64,000 bases of DNA, from the NCBI GenBank assembly GCA_947623455.1, contig OX392528.1, positions 50,362,322 through 50,426,321 on the forward strand, written 5' to 3'. Position numbers and translations under genes: made by a program. The stretch comes from Mimachlamys varia. Its lineage: Eukaryota > Mollusca > Bivalvia > Pectinida > Pectinidae. Within the stretch, counting starts at the first letter, position 1; each line of letters begins with the position of its first letter. This document shows, in pieces, positions 1-12,467 of the stretch. The notes under the pieces were generated by a model, which was not told the origin of the DNA, ran no database searches, and saw only the letters and a list, made by a program, of their open reading frames with translations.

Positions 1-432
1 TCAAACATATACTTTACGTTCACAGTTGTGACGGGGAGATAATAGTCAAACATATACCTTACGTTCACAGGTGTGACGGGGAGATAATAGTCAAACATAT
101 ACCTTACGTTCACATGTGTGACGGGGAGATAATAGTCAAACATATACCTTACGTTCACATGTGTGACGGGGAGATAATAGTCAAACATATACCTTACGTT
201 CACAGGTGTGACAGGGGAGATAATAGTCAAACATATACCTTACGTTCACATGTGTGACGGGGAGATAATAGTCAAACATTTACCTTACGTTCACAGGTGT
301 GACAGGGGACATAATAGTCAAACATATACCTTACGTTCACATGTGTGACGGGGAGATAATTATAGTCAAACATATACCTTACGTTCAAATGTGTGACAGG
401 GGAGATAACAGCCAAACGTGTATACCTTACAC
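1..432. repeat. 45-bp minisatellite array
   Basis: About nine and a half head-to-tail copies of a 45-bp unit that begins TCAAACATATACCTTACG and ends GGGGAGATAATAG. Copies differ by single substitutions (CACAGG/CACATG/CACAGT) and one-base insertions in the G run. The array is cut by the left window edge, so its true length is unknown. The last copies are the most diverged, as expected at an array edge. Confidence 0.95.
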
Positions 433-1893
433 TAAAAGTAAATTAGTTTTAAAACTTTTACGATATATCTGATAAATTAGAAACTTAAACTTTTTTGCAC
501 CATGAAGAAGAAGGGATTCGTGAGTCATTCATAAAATAGATTAATTAGAAGCAAAACAATAAACACATAAAGTTTTTTGATTTCCACAATTTTCTTTTAA
601 GAAAAATGTTTTATAGGTTGTATGGTTGGCAAGTTAGCGACACAAATAAGATTATATATGTCTGGTAATGGCTATTAGCATTGATATGTTCGCTGTGTTC
701 TTTTTTCTGGTCCAGATGTTAATAAAATTGTCAAGTGATCCCTATTTCCCTTTTGTTGTCATCGAAATATACATCTTAAATAATCATCTGACACAATATT
801 TCATTATGTTTTATTTCCTTCCATTTTCCTGCTTTTAAAATGTTAATGCTAAAAGAGTAGTTTTCCAGCCAAATTTGAAAACCTTTATATCTTTAAAGTA
901 AACCCAAAGACCTATCAATAATTTAGCTCATTTCTGATATATTGGATATAATATTGATATGAGAAAAAAACTTTCACGAAATGTGAGAAACACCACGGAC
1001 TTAGATTGCTATCTAAGTCCGTGGAAAAACACATCCTCGTGAGCCAGCCACACATATACATTGTATATGTTATTGGGATTGAGAGTTAATTATGGTATAT
1101 GTATTACATAATCTCTCTTGATTTTATGTTATTGTAATTGATACTATTATATGCATATATGATTTTTTTATACTAATGGAGACTATTAAATACATATATC
1201 CCGTATCTAGGGTAAGTCCGGATCTTTTTCTGTCTGGTTTTTACATTATTATATCTTACATGGTTAGGTGAACGCTTGCTGTTTCGCAGACATTTCAAGC
1301 TTTCGTTAGCAACAGTTTCGAGGAAATCTTCTAAACTTATAGGAAATATTTAAAGACAAGAAGGTAGGTATGTTTAATAAGTATAAATGCATAGTTCTGT
1401 TTATGTCGGTTTAAATTATGTAGTATATGTGCCGATTTAACAAACCTTAAGTGCGATGTCATAGCCCGTCGTAGACACAAACCGTTAACCAAGTGACAAG
1501 GACAAAGTCGACCCTGTCGTTTTAAGCTTATATGTCGTCATACGTTATACACTGATACGTATATATGTACACAGTCACACGGTCTTACATGTAAATAACT
1601 TTATAAGTCCGTGGTAGGTCTAATAGTATACTGATTATTGCGATTGTAAACTGTACAATGACTAGATCGCTAGATAACTAACCTACATATGTTGTTCACG
1701 ACATATGACATATGATCATGATAATGATGATATTGGTGTTACGTTGCACATGACCAAGGTCTGGTTGGTTCATCTGGTTGCAAAAAAATTTGACAGGAGC
1801 TTTAATACTAGTACCGGTTATAACCATAATGTTGATTATTATTTAACGTCCGAAACCTCCAATGAAAATAAGAAGTACTAACACCAACAATTT
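433..1893. other. AT-rich intergenic stretch, no gene seen
   Basis: No open frame with coding character or splice context was seen. The only structures noticed are the short palindrome at 993-1024 and a related half-site (AAGTCCGTGG) near 1606. Confidence 0.6.
993..1024. repeat. Perfect 14-bp-arm palindrome (CCACGGACTTAGAT)
   Basis: CCACGGACTTAGAT, a 4-base loop, then its exact reverse complement. Related imperfect palindromes occur at 21973-21996 and 22775-22803 and a half-site near 1606. This points to a dispersed family rather than chance. It could be a fold-back fragment or the terminal repeat of a DNA transposon. Confidence 0.8.
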
Positions 1894-2016
1894 CAGTGCA
1901 ACACTGGCCTATATAGGAACTCTTTCTTTCCAAGATCAGTGAAGGAGTGGAACTCGCTACCAGAACATTTAACAACATTACCGACCCTACAGACATTTAA
2001 AGCAAGGCTTAATTAG
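1894..2016 (+). pseudogene. LINE reverse transcriptase C-terminal remnant
   Basis: A short frame reads RNSFFPRSVKEWNSLP, then a Leu/Thr-rich stretch, then TFKARLN and a stop at 2014-2016. The pattern F-F-x-R-x-x-x-x-W-N-x-L-P followed by TLxxFKxxL is the usual C-terminus of non-LTR (LINE) reverse transcriptases in animals. No upstream RT frame is preserved, so this is a 5'-truncated dead copy. The clade cannot be fixed from so short a tail. Confidence 0.75.
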
Positions 2017-2100
2017 CACACCCAGAACAATGTAAACTATTAAGCGCTCTCTCTCACCCCGGAAATAAATACCGAGGAGCGGCCGGTATAACACAGATCT

Positions 2101-2790
2101 ATACAGATACAAAAGGAAAAATGTACGACCAGACCTGGGGGAACCAGGGACCTTCCAAACTCTAGACAGATGCTCAACCAATACGCCATTTCCGGGATAC
2201 AACTTTCAGTCGGTTTAGTCATGTGACTTTCATCACCACGTGACTTTATTTAGGGCACTTTTGAAAACAAAATGGCGGCTAAATAGAAGTTTTCAATGAC
2301 GGTAAGCGGGCGAAAGTGTTTTGGTCGAAAGAGGGATCACACCTTCAAATAAAACAAAAGGGGTGTTAGTAAAATTAGCTGAGATCACTGATTAACTGAA
2401 TTTATCTTGTATTGAGAAATATGAATGCAATCCACAGTGCTCGTAATCGGGGTTTCTCTTTGCTGTTGGAAACGATCTGAACGTTACATTTTGCCAGATT
2501 GTTGCTTTTACGACTGACAGTTACACATCTAGGTACAACACACCATGACTTAGTTTAAGAGCCTGTATCTTTGTTTTGTCCCTTTTTAACCTAAAGCAAC
2601 TAAAAAAATTGAATCGAATCTAGCTGCCATTCGGTCGTCATTGCCGCCATTGTAAAGTGCCCTAAATTTTTCGCGGTCACATGATCAAATCACCGATTTC
2701 TAACTCCACTTCAAAAGAGTTCTTGTATCTCGGAAACGGCGTATTGAGCTATCTGGTCGCCGATGATCCACCCGGTCTAGGTCTGTTACA
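2101..2790 (-). mobile_element. tRNA-derived SINE, split by a MITE insertion
   Basis: Read on the minus strand, 2744-2790 carries the 5' half with the A-box-like AGATAGCTCAA, and 2101-2181 carries the 3' half with the degenerate B box. The two halves match the intact copy at 2868-3010. They are separated by the 562-bp inverted-repeat element at 2182-2743. Confidence 0.75.
2182..2743. mobile_element. 562-bp MITE-like element with long inverted arms
   Basis: The left end TACGCCATTTCCGGGATA and the right end (reverse complement TACGCCGTTTCCGAGATA) are terminal inverted repeats. The similarity continues inward in patches: CATGTGAC and TTTAGGGCACTTT followed by AATGGCGGC occur in both arms. The element sits inside a SINE, whose 5' and 3' parts resume exactly at its edges. 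No transposase is visible, so it is non-autonomous. Confidence 0.75.
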
Positions 2791-2867
2791 TTCCTTCCTC
2801 CTTTAACAAAGTCTTCGACCACGAAGACATGCACACAGAAGACTCTTAGAACCTATTTTGTTTTGCG

Positions 2868-3010
2868 CCAAATGTAACAGGAGAGGAAAATTGCACGGCC
2901 AAACTGGGGTTCGAACCTGGGACCTTCCTAACTCTAGACAGATGCCCAACCAATTGAGCTATCTGGTCGCCCATGGTCGACCAGGTCCACATCCAATACG
3001 TAATGAGGGA
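2868..3010 (-). mobile_element. tRNA-derived SINE, intact head
   Basis: The minus strand reads GATAGCTCAATTGGTTGGGC (A box) and then GGTTCGAACCCC (B box) with tRNA-like spacing. It begins with GGCGACCA. A bona fide tRNA is unlikely because the arms do not close into a cloverleaf with a normal acceptor stem, and a second copy lies 700 bp away. Confidence 0.75.
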
Positions 3011-3591
3011 AATCTGCCTTGTCATATATTTCCAATGAGGGAGACAGCTTGAGGGAATATTTCCCTTTAGCTCAGTAGTAGATTTTCGAGAAAAATTGGT
3101 AAATTTTGGTCAAAATGAGGGAGTCTCCTTAAGGGGCCAGGAGAAGAGATAAGTACATTTTGAAAGTTGATTGATCCAATGAAATTACTAAGCATTAATT
3201 GCCCCACCACAGCATCGTAATTTATAAACATTACAAAAGGGTTAATAAATAGTCCACAGGGACCCCATTGGAAATGGGTCATCCCAGGTAGGATGAATGT
3301 TTTAATTCTTAATTAGTATTTTATACCAACTGTGACAACAAAAAATATATTGCCCATGTTAATTCGATTGATGTACCGTAATGACAGAAATGTTATTGTT
3401 ACCTTTTCCTGAATAAATATCATTATTATTATTATAAAAAAATAACAAGTGGCCCTGACTGGAACAATTAATCTTCCACCAGACCTATTCTCATCTGTAA
3501 TTTTGGAAACCCTTAAAAATTGAATGACTTGACTCTACAGTGCAAAGCATACAACTGTTTCATGACTATTTTGGGAACAGTAAACACTATC

Positions 3592-3655
3592 ATCTTGGCC
3601 TAGTGGCTAAGGGCCGACAGTTCCCTGGGTTTCCATTCCGATTCTGGCGATAATG
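3592..3655 (+). mobile_element. tRNA-like SINE head fragment
   Basis: TGGCCTAGTGGCTAAGGG resembles an A box and GGTTTCCATTCCGATTC a degenerate B box, on the plus strand. The variable region is long, as in Leu/Ser-type tRNAs. It lies about 100 bp upstream of the C6orf120 acceptor. The 3' SINE body was not recognised. Confidence 0.5.
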
Positions 3656-3782
3656 TAAATTAGTATTTATACTGGTTTCTTAAATTTTGATGCCCAATGT
3701 ACATGTTAAAGCTCGGTAAAATGAATGACAAATTGTTTTCATTATAATTTCAGATTGTGTGACCTGTGTTGATCAATCCAGC

Positions 3783-4379
3783 ATGAAACCTCATCATAGG
3801 AAATATTCTAGCATGGGAATCTATCCTTTTCTAATACTAGTTTTTCTGTATTTGCTTGAGAGGGTGGCCTCCGAAAACCTCATACAGACAATCAACGATA
3901 CAATTGGTGCTGAAAACTACACCTATTACAGAGTTTCTGGAGTGGGACGGCTAAGACTTGAACTCACTTCAATGCTAGGTGATGCCGATTTGTATGTGTC
4001 TCATATAACGCTATCCCCAACCTTCAACGAATACGAACTCAAAAGCACAACATGTGGTGTGGATGTTATTGAAATTCCTGCTTATTTAACCAGGCCCATT
4101 GGTGTAGCCGTGTACGGTTATCCAGTGAAACGGAATGAAACTGAGTATAGTCTTTCAGTGTACTTTATATCCAAATATGATGATTCAGATTACTCTTTTC
4201 TTGATTCCATGTATAGTTTAAGAGATGCGGAGAGTGAAATGGATATTAATGCTGGACAGGCCGATCCAACAAGTCAGCAGAGTTATCAACAAACTGATGA
4301 GAAGGAATCGTCAGCCTCCGAAACCCTTTGGACAATTCTTCTGACTATTCTAAAAGTGGTTTTTGAAGTTTTATTGTGA
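3783..4379 (+). CDS. C6orf120: UPF0669 protein C6orf120 homolog (secreted glycoprotein)
   Basis: A 198-aa protein recognised as the C6orf120/UPF0669 family. A hydrophobic signal segment (residues 12-27, FLILVFLYLL) is followed by a compact domain with GDADLYVS (66-73), a conserved Cys-Gly at 91-92 and RPIGVAVYGYP (104-114). The C-terminus (182-198) is the strongly hydrophobic LWTILLTILKVVFEVLL, which is also conserved in the human protein. Sequons at NDT, NYT and NET fit secretion and N-glycosylation. The whole CDS is in one exon. TTTCAG at 3748-3753 is a good acceptor, so 5' UTR exons lie upstream. An in-frame ATG at 3813 gives a cleaner signal peptide (188 aa) and may be the true start. The human protein is reported as secreted with a role in T-cell apoptosis; its role here is unknown. 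An AATAAA at 5133 could serve as the poly(A) signal. The gene is convergent with TBP. Confidence 0.93.
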   Translation: MKPHHRKYSSMGIYPFLILVFLYLLERVASENLIQTINDTIGAENYTYYRVSGVGRLRLELTSMLGDADLYVSHITLSPTFNEYELKSTTCGVDVIEIPAYLTRPIGVAVYGYPVKRNETEYSLSVYFISKYDDSDYSFLDSMYSLRDAESEMDINAGQADPTSQQSYQQTDEKESSASETLWTILLTILKVVFEVLL

Positions 4380-5701
4380 AAATTAAGATGAACACCAATC
4401 TAAAACATATCTCAGGTTATGTAAATCTCAAAGATTTCACCAATAAGTCATTCTTATCCTGTACCTAAATCCAATTTCTTAAGTTATTTGTGTTAAAATG
4501 TATTTTTCGTTATACTGGAGTGATAATTTTGATCCAAGGCCTGCTAAATACTGTGTTGGCCTGAGGCGAGAGGTTTAATTTGATTGTTAGAGAATTTACA
4601 TAGTGGTAGCCCTATATATTTGTTTGTAAAAGGGAATTTTTCACCTATAAAAAAAGATTGTTTCAATCATTCAAATTGACAATATGGAGCAATGAAATTA
4701 ATCCATATAGTTACAATTTAACGCAGCCATGGAAGAGATCAAATTGATTACACAGAGCTATGAAGGTATTGACAGTTTTTTGATAATTGTAATATTAAAC
4801 ACACATCATACATTGTATCATGACTGAGTAATACATGCACTTGAACTGTAAACATTCTATTAATATACTAACAACTAGAAAAAGAAATTTCAGAAAACTG
4901 ATCAATTCAGTATAATATATTGGTCTGTATCATTTTATCATGTGCCTTATCAAGTTTTGTGTAAGTGGTATGTGTGTTGTAATTGTACAATGTATATATT
5001 TATATGAAGGCTATTGTATAAGAAGTTGTAAATATTTTTTATCTGGTGAAGAAAATGACAAATCAAGTTGTAAAGTCATGAATTGATTAAGTAAAAAAGT
5101 TAATATATCAACTCCAGGTTTTGTAGGGAAAAATAAATATGCCAGTACTGTAGCTGATATATAAGCCTTTGCATTGTAAGCAATTTTGATATTTATAGAC
5201 ACTTATTACAAAACCTGAGTTATAGATAGTCCACTACTTAGTTTGGTTAATTATGTAACATCTGAGTTACAAGTTGACAAAAAGCATTAATATTGTTAAG
5301 TGTATTTTGTTCCTTAGGCTCCTGGTCTTTGAAATCAAATTTCGCCCAAGTTGAATATTAATTGTTTTCCTCCAAATCAATTTGCTGCTCATGGACAATA
5401 TTAAATCTAAGTGTTTTTTTTTTTTATCAGTCCGAAAAAGAATTTCTGTTATTGTACATTTAGTCAGCAATTGATGTAGCAAGATTTCAAGATGTACTAT
5501 TATTGTGATATCATCACCAATTGAGTTTAGTGTAGACTAATACATGGAGTTACTCCCCTTCATTCACTGCGATCAGATCTAGAATGCATTTGTTTTCTGA
5601 CTTGTCAACATTCTTTGTAATCTTCTTTATTTTAATTCACTCGGTCATACTAACCTATTGCAGTTGCAAATGATATATTTCACCAATACAAAAATCATTA
5701 T
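4380..5701 (+). other. Probable C6orf120 3' UTR and intergenic DNA
   Basis: AT-rich sequence with no coding character. It contains AATAAA at 5133-5138. The exact transcript end cannot be fixed from sequence. Confidence 0.4.
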
Positions 5702-6082
5702 AGGCCCAATGTACGTAACTTTCGGCAAAACTTGAAGTGAAAATCAAGCCTAATAAATTGTTATATTTATAGATTTAGTTAAGATTAAACATCAGCAATA
5801 TTGAAGATGAATTATTACGCGGTTACCGGTACAGCAGCAGTTGAAACACGGTAATTGTAAACAAGCGTCCATTTTGAACCGTCTTCTAACTTCTGTTTGT
5901 TGTTGAAGTGGGCCCCACATGAATTATTTTGAATTCTTTGGATTTTTCTGTCAAGAATTTCTTGTTAGTTAGCGCACAGGTTTACTTCGTTTTAGGCTTA
6001 TTATTGCATGGTTATCAACTGGATTTTTTTCAGAATTTTCCAGAATCACGAAAAATTTCCTGAAGTTTCGTATATTAGGCCT
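5702..6082 (+). mobile_element. TTAA-type MITE, copy 1
   Basis: A 381-bp element with terminal inverted repeats related to AGGCCCAATATACGTAACTT. The body contains TTACGCGGTTACCGGTACAG and GAAGTGGGCCCCAC, shared with the copies at 12468 and 30978. The left TTAA is degraded (ATTA) and the right one is intact, so this is probably the oldest copy. Confidence 0.85.
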
Positions 6083-7249
6083 TTAAAGATATTTGGGAGT
6101 TTGATCAGGGGTAAAATCGCACTACTGGTTTAACCAGTTGAACTAGTTGACACCAGGCACAGATTTGGACCGAGGCTAACCAGTGGAAAATCTGGCACTT
6201 GTGGTATGAGGGGTCTAGATGACCTGGCCGAAAACTAAATTTCTGACTATTGCTAGTTTGCGTTATTTATTCTTAAACAATGTCAGTACATGTGAAGATG
6301 TAAAAAATACCATACATTATATAATGTAAGGACACATGAAATTAAGGCATTTTATTCTTGATATAGCATTAATTTGTCCTCCGAAACTGTAGATTTTTAG
6401 CTCTGTCTATGGTTGAGGTCAATTGTGTCGTTTATCGCGGAATATTCCTGTGCCTCTTGTTGCGCGAATATACCCCAGGTTACAAATTTAATGTGTGTAA
6501 GTATACAGTATTAAGTATATACTCCACAGTGTAAATTTATGAATTACCAAAAAAAGGTTCTTCATGTTTTGACTTATTTGATTTTGTAGTATTTTTCAGT
6601 TAATGCAATAATGATAACATGTTTGATATTCTTTTTTTTTTCTTGTTTGTCTTCCATGATTATGATAAAAAGTGAAACATAATAATTGGATTGTGTTGTT
6701 GCAAGAGGTAAACATTGTATTTTCTTAGCCTCCTAATACATCTCCCCCACCACCTTCCCCAGATATATTGACACACTTTATATATATTTTCAATCAGACC
6801 CAGGAAATCTATCCTTGCATGGTCTTTGATATGATCATTCATACACGAGATACATATCAGGGAATTGTCGATAATGTGGTGTTTTTGGTTCGTATTTTTC
6901 ATTCGCTGCTGGAACCATAACTTCTAGGTATTATTGTTTCATTTCTTGTTTGATAATCAAAAACATGGGGTCATAAAAAAACAATCAGACAATCGACCTA
7001 GAAACTACAATTCTTACAGCTAATTTTCCATGCAAAAGATGATCTATAAGGTAGTTGATTTCAATGTATGATATACAAAAAATGTATATTCATTTTTATA
7101 TCTATAAATTATAGTGTATATATTCTGTTTATTTCCAAAAGAACTATACCCCAATTAAGTATTACTAAATGGCAGAGTAAATGCACATGTATATTTAATA
7201 CTTTTGCTGCAAAATCATGTACTGAAAATTAACTCAATCAAAGGTACTG
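6083..7249. other. AT-rich intergenic stretch, no gene seen
   Basis: No coding frame, splice pair or repeat was recognised beyond simple AT-rich tracts. Confidence 0.5.
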
Positions 7250-9215
7250 GTTTGGAGCTCCACTGACACTGGTTTAGTGCTCAACTGACACTGGTTTAGT
7301 GCTCCACTGACACTGGCTTAATGATTCGCTGACACTGGTATAGCGCTCTGCTGACACTGGTATAGCGCTCCGCTGACACTGGCTTAATGATTCGCTGACA
7401 CTAGTATAGCGCTCCTCTGACACTGGTATAGCGCTCCACTGACACTGGCTTAATGTTCCACTGACACTGGTTTATAATTAGTGCTCCACTGACACTGGTT
7501 TAGTGCTCCACTGACACTGGTTTAGGGCTCCACTGACACTGGTTTAGCGTTCCACTGACACTGGTTTAGTGCTCCACTGACACTGGCTTAATGCTTCGCT
7601 GACACTGGTATAGCGCTCCGCTGACACTGGTTTACTGCTCCACTGACACTGGTTTAGTGCTCCACTGACACTGGTTTAGCGTTCCACTGACACTGGTTTA
7701 GCACTCCGCTGACACTGGTTTAGTGCTCCACTGACACTGGTATAGCGCTCCGCTGACACTGGTTTAGCGCTCCACTGACACTGGTTTAGCGCTCCACTGA
7801 CACTGGTATAGCGTTCCGCTGACACTGGTTTACTGCTCCGCTGACACTGGTTTACTGCTCCACTGACACTGGTTTAGCGCTCCGCTGACACTGGCTTAAT
7901 GCTCCACTGACACTGGTATAGCGCTCCGCTGACACTGGTATAGCGCTCCACTGACACTGGTATAGCGCTCCACTGACACTGGTATAGCGCTCCGCTGACA
8001 CTGGTATAGCGCTCTGCTGACACTGGTTTAGCGCTCCACTGACAATGGTTTAGCGCTCCACTTACACTGGCTTAGTGCTACACTGACACTGACTTAGTGC
8101 TCCTCTGACACTGGCTTAGTGCTCCACTGACAATGGTTTAGCGCTCATCTGACACTGGCTTAGTGCTACACTGACAATGGTAGCGCTCCACTGAAACTGG
8201 TTTTGCTCTCTGCTGACACTGGTTTAGTGCTCCACTAACACTGGTTTAGCGCTCCACTGACACTGGTTTTGCTCTCTGCTGACACTGGTTTAGTGCTCCA
8301 CTAACACTGGTTTAGCGCTCCACTGACACTGGTTTTGCTCTCTGCTGACACTGGTTTAGTGCTCCACTAACACTGGTTTAGTGCTCCACTGACACTGGTT
8401 TAGCGCTCCCCTGACACTGGTATATAGCGTTCCACATACACTGGTTTAGTGTTCCACTGACACTGGTTTAGTGCTCCACTTACACTGGTTTAGCGCTCCA
8501 CTGACACTGGTTTTGCTCTCTGCTGACACTGGTTTAGTGCTCCACTAACACTGGTTTAGTGCTCCACTGACACTGGTTTAGCGCTCCCCTGACACTGGTA
8601 TATAGCGTTCCACATACACTGGTTTAGTGTTCCACTGACACTGGTATAGCGCTCCACTGACACTGGTATAGCGCTCCACTGACACTGGTTTAGCGCTCCC
8701 CTGACACTGGTGTAGCGCACCGCTGACACTGGTTTAGCGCTCCGCTGACACTGGTTTTGCACTCCTCTGACACTGGTATAGCGCTCCGCTGACACTGGTT
8801 TAGCGCTTTGCTGACACTGGTTTTGTACTCCTCCGACACTGGTTTAGCGCTCCGCTGACACTGGTTTTGCACTCCTCTGACACTGATATAGCGCTCCGCT
8901 GACACTGGTTTAGCGCTCCGCTGACAATGGTTTTGTACTCCTCAGGCACTGGTTTAGCGCTCCGCTGACACTGGTTTTGCTCTCTGATGACACTGGTATA
9001 GCGCTCCGCTGACACTGGTTTAGCGCTTTGCTGACACTGGTTTTGTACTCCTCCGACACTGGTTTAGCGCTCCGCTGACACTGGTTTTGCACTCCTCTGA
9101 CACTGGTATAGCGCTCCGCTGACACTGGTTTAGCGCTCCGCTGACACTGGTTTTGTACTCCTCCGACACTGGTTTAGCGCTCCGCTGACACTGATTTTGC
9201 TCTCTGATGACAATG
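7250..9215. repeat. 22-bp satellite array with higher-order repeats
   Basis: About 89 copies of a 22-bp unit, roughly GCTCCACTGACACTGGTTTA plus two bases. Variants such as GGTATAGCG, TTTTGCTCTC and TTTTGTACTC recur at fixed spacing. Near 8190-8370 the period is 66 bp (3 units), a ~176-bp block recurs at about 8325 and 8500, and from about 8690 to 9200 the period is 110 bp (5 units). Because 22 is not a multiple of three and the minus strand has few stops, long spurious minus-strand frames of the MSAERYTSV type appear. These are not genes. Confidence 0.97.
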
Positions 9216-12200
9216 ATGTGGAGGGATTTACATTTATGTACTATGAGATCATTGTCACACACTGATGGTTGATGTGATTGAACATCATATACTTGAAAAT
9301 CTGTGATGACTTCAGAGTCCAAAACAGTTCTTGGAACCACTTATGCATATAGCAAACATACATAATTCAGTGGTACAAGTACTCTTATGTATGTGAGCAC
9401 TGAATTATGTTTATTTTCTGGTGCTGTGCAATTCTTGGGAGGGAATCTTTTCGTTATGACTGACTCTAATCTATTAAATTTAGATAGGGTGCTAACAATG
9501 TAATGGTTTTGCTTACAGATAATTGAGATTTTAATCCTACTTGTATGAGTGCATGGATACTATTTCATTTTAATACAGTGACAACTTGTATATATTTAGG
9601 GACAGGCTTCATTTTGCGACAAGCAAAAATCACCAAACTGTCAATGATTTACGTCTCCGAGACAAGGTTAGGGGACAAAATACACCATACTTTTCTTGGA
9701 GAAGGGGACATAATCACAGTTTTCATTTACTGTGAAAACAGCATGTCTATTTGGGGAAAGAGACAAAAACATTTTCCCCAAGATAAAAAGGGTAGGGGAA
9801 GCCCTGGGGAACTATTAACTTGAGGGATGATAGTTTTGACTCTTCACCAAATAGCATTGAAATAATTGTTTTATTACCCAATAAGACAATTTAATGTATG
9901 GATTTCTAGCAATTTCGCTAAAAACAATTCTGAGTTGAGGTCACCTAAATGCTTTTCAGAGCATATGAGGAGGAATTTCTGGGCATCAAATTTTGCCAGG
10001 TAACTTTTCCCTCTGACCAGGTAACAGTTTGACTGTTTCACCCAAAATTGGTTGATACAGACAAAAAGCTGGAAACAGTCTAACAGGACTAACTACATGA
10101 ATAATTTATGTACTCTAGACAATATGGTTATATAAAAGTTTGATATCCCCTTTTTTGTTTTGTATTGGTAAGATTTTTGGATGTGCAAGCTATTTTTGAA
10201 GAGATTATAAGTTTGTCAATATTAAGTGTACATGTATTCAGTATTTTCACTTGTGCAGTTATGGTATACGTATGAAATATTGCAATTGGGGATGTGAAAA
10301 TTAAAAAAATAATTTTGTTGTAAACAATGCTTATGCCATTATTACCATAATTGCAAAGAAAAAAAAACAAGAATAAATTGTATAATTTTGTACACTGTAC
10401 TCCGAGTTATCTTTTTTACATACAAAAAAAATCTACTTTCCTTATAAAGTACACTTTCTGTGATTAATACTAATTTGGCAATTAGATTTCAGTGATATAT
10501 TTTGGAGGAAATTGCTTTCAGTCTTCAGACAGATCCACACTATTTCTGGGAGGCAAATGCATGAACCTGCACAGAGGCAATGTCCTTGATAAGCTGAGCT
10601 GTTGATGAAACTTAAACCCTGTACAACTAAAATGAACTACATCTTTATAATGTATTCGGACTTGTGACCCTTTTTCATTTACAAACATTCCATGCATGTA
10701 TACAGGAATTAAATCATGGACTCCATAACAAAGAATTTGAGGAAGGCCTCTAGGTAAAGGACAAGAGGCTCAATAGGTCTGTACATGCGATACCTGTAAT
10801 ATGTATTTGGCTCACATGTAAGAACCATCCTAGTGGATGCTATATGCTATTAATGTGAATACATTGTAGCTAATCATCATAAATGTTGCCTGCTATTTGC
10901 AAAATTCATGATTAATACTACATGTATTTTGTTATTCAAAAGAAGTTGGATGGACGTTGGACATCGACGGATGAACCTGATGGCTATAGGTCATCTGACC
11001 CTAAGGGAATAAATACAAAGACTTCGTATATATTTCACATATCAACATTATTTATTAAATATCCGATACACTCTCCTTCAGCACTCTAGTCAACAATTAT
11101 ACCAGCATTTACAAAATGTACATACAGAACTTATATACACCAGACTATTGATCCAATTTGATTCCTTCAAATGGTGCCAAACCGACCAAAATAATCGTTT
11201 TCATCTTTTACACACAAATTCAAACAAACATCAGCACTATGTATAGCTAAAGTTGTAGTGATGATGAGTTTTGTAGAACCCCTGACTGCTGAAGAGATGA
11301 ATATCTACTGACTTTCCATTGAAAGTTTTTGAAAAGGTATTAACACATATTTAAAATCTTTAAATCGAAGTGTTCAACATTTCAAACATGTTGCTGAGTA
11401 CAATGCAAATTACAAGATTATGTGTACTAGTAATTTCTTCAATTATTACATGTTCTATTAATTAAACTTCATGATTGCCAGTCCCAATTTCTGAACATAC
11501 AAATTTAATACACATGTATACTTCAGTTATTGAAATAAAAGCTGTGCACAAAATTAATTGTTTTGATAGGATCTCTTCACTACAGTCCAAAACTTGAATT
11601 AAGCTCCAACATATTTTCTCTGTAAAGAAGACAGCTTTTTGCGTATTTTTTTTTTAATGAAAGCTTTAAATTATCTTCATTTCTTGAATCATCACCCCCC
11701 ACCCCTCCCTCATGTGAGGTACATTGTATTCTCGTATTGTGTTCACTGTGATATAATGTACTTTTCCAAAATAAAAAAAAACAATAAACACTCAAAAATT
11801 CCTAATGCAGAAAGCATCTGCAATTTAACACACACTTCTATTAACATGTTTCTTCTATTGCAAGTAATGTTTCACCCTTAGCATTAATATTTTACAACTT
11901 CTTTTAGAAATGCATGTGGAACTCCCCTGGAAAGAAGGTAAAAAAAACTACTGTTTTATACATCCTTAATAGAATATATTAAACAAGAACACGTGTAATT
12001 TTTCCATCAAATTATCTAATATACAGGTTTAATTCCTAGACAATGGCTCTTCATGATATGTATTTTTGTATCAGATTCAATTGTTATTACATGCTATATA
12101 TGAGATTCAGTCGGTGAACAACTATTAAATAAAGTGTTGCATCTTTGGCTAAACTTGTATTTAAACATGATTCTCCTAGTTATTAAGTGTTCTCAGTTAG

Positions 12201-12467
12201 GTCAGTCATGCATGTGTATCATATTACAAGCATACAAAATTATTTTTCATAAACAAAGTATGAAAATCGATTGTTCCACATTCTTTACCAGTCATGATAC
12301 ATACATAAAAGTCAATATGGACACTCTTTGATTATTTACATAATTTATACAAACAATCTGACAATCTACCTTGGACATTATACAATGATGAGACTTGTAT
12401 AGGAGCACTTGGTTATCATCTTCCCTAAAGATGTACCCATTATATAAATAAAAGTATGATTCATTAA
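9216..12467. other. Intergenic stretch between convergent genes, no gene seen
   Basis: AT-rich, with scattered short frames lacking coding composition. A fragment near 10945-11005 (GGACGTTGGACATCGACGG) resembles a common mollusc dispersed repeat. The 92-aa frame at 9545-9823 has no splice context, no similarity I recognise and no neighbouring exons. Confidence 0.5.

Noticed and set aside
1..432. CRISPR-like array
   Set aside because: The 45-bp units are contiguous without unique spacers, in a clearly eukaryotic context; it is a minisatellite.
2238..2301. E-box, AAAATGGCGGC and a GGTAAGC donor-like site as a C6orf120 promoter and first exon
   Set aside because: The motifs lie in one arm of a MITE-like element and the other arm has a similar set, so they are parsimoniously transposon sequence. 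A co-opted promoter is not excluded.
2868..3010. A functional tRNA gene
   Set aside because: A and B boxes are present, but the sequence does not fold into a complete cloverleaf and a second copy lies nearby, so it is a SINE.
8556..9340. Overlapping minus-strand frames MSAERYTSV... of 71-106 aa
   Set aside because: Products of the 22-bp satellite; their starts are 110 bp apart, which is the array's higher-order period.
9545..9823. 92-aa frame (MSAWILFHFNTVTT...)
   Set aside because: No family, splice signals or neighbouring exons; consistent with chance in AT-rich DNA.
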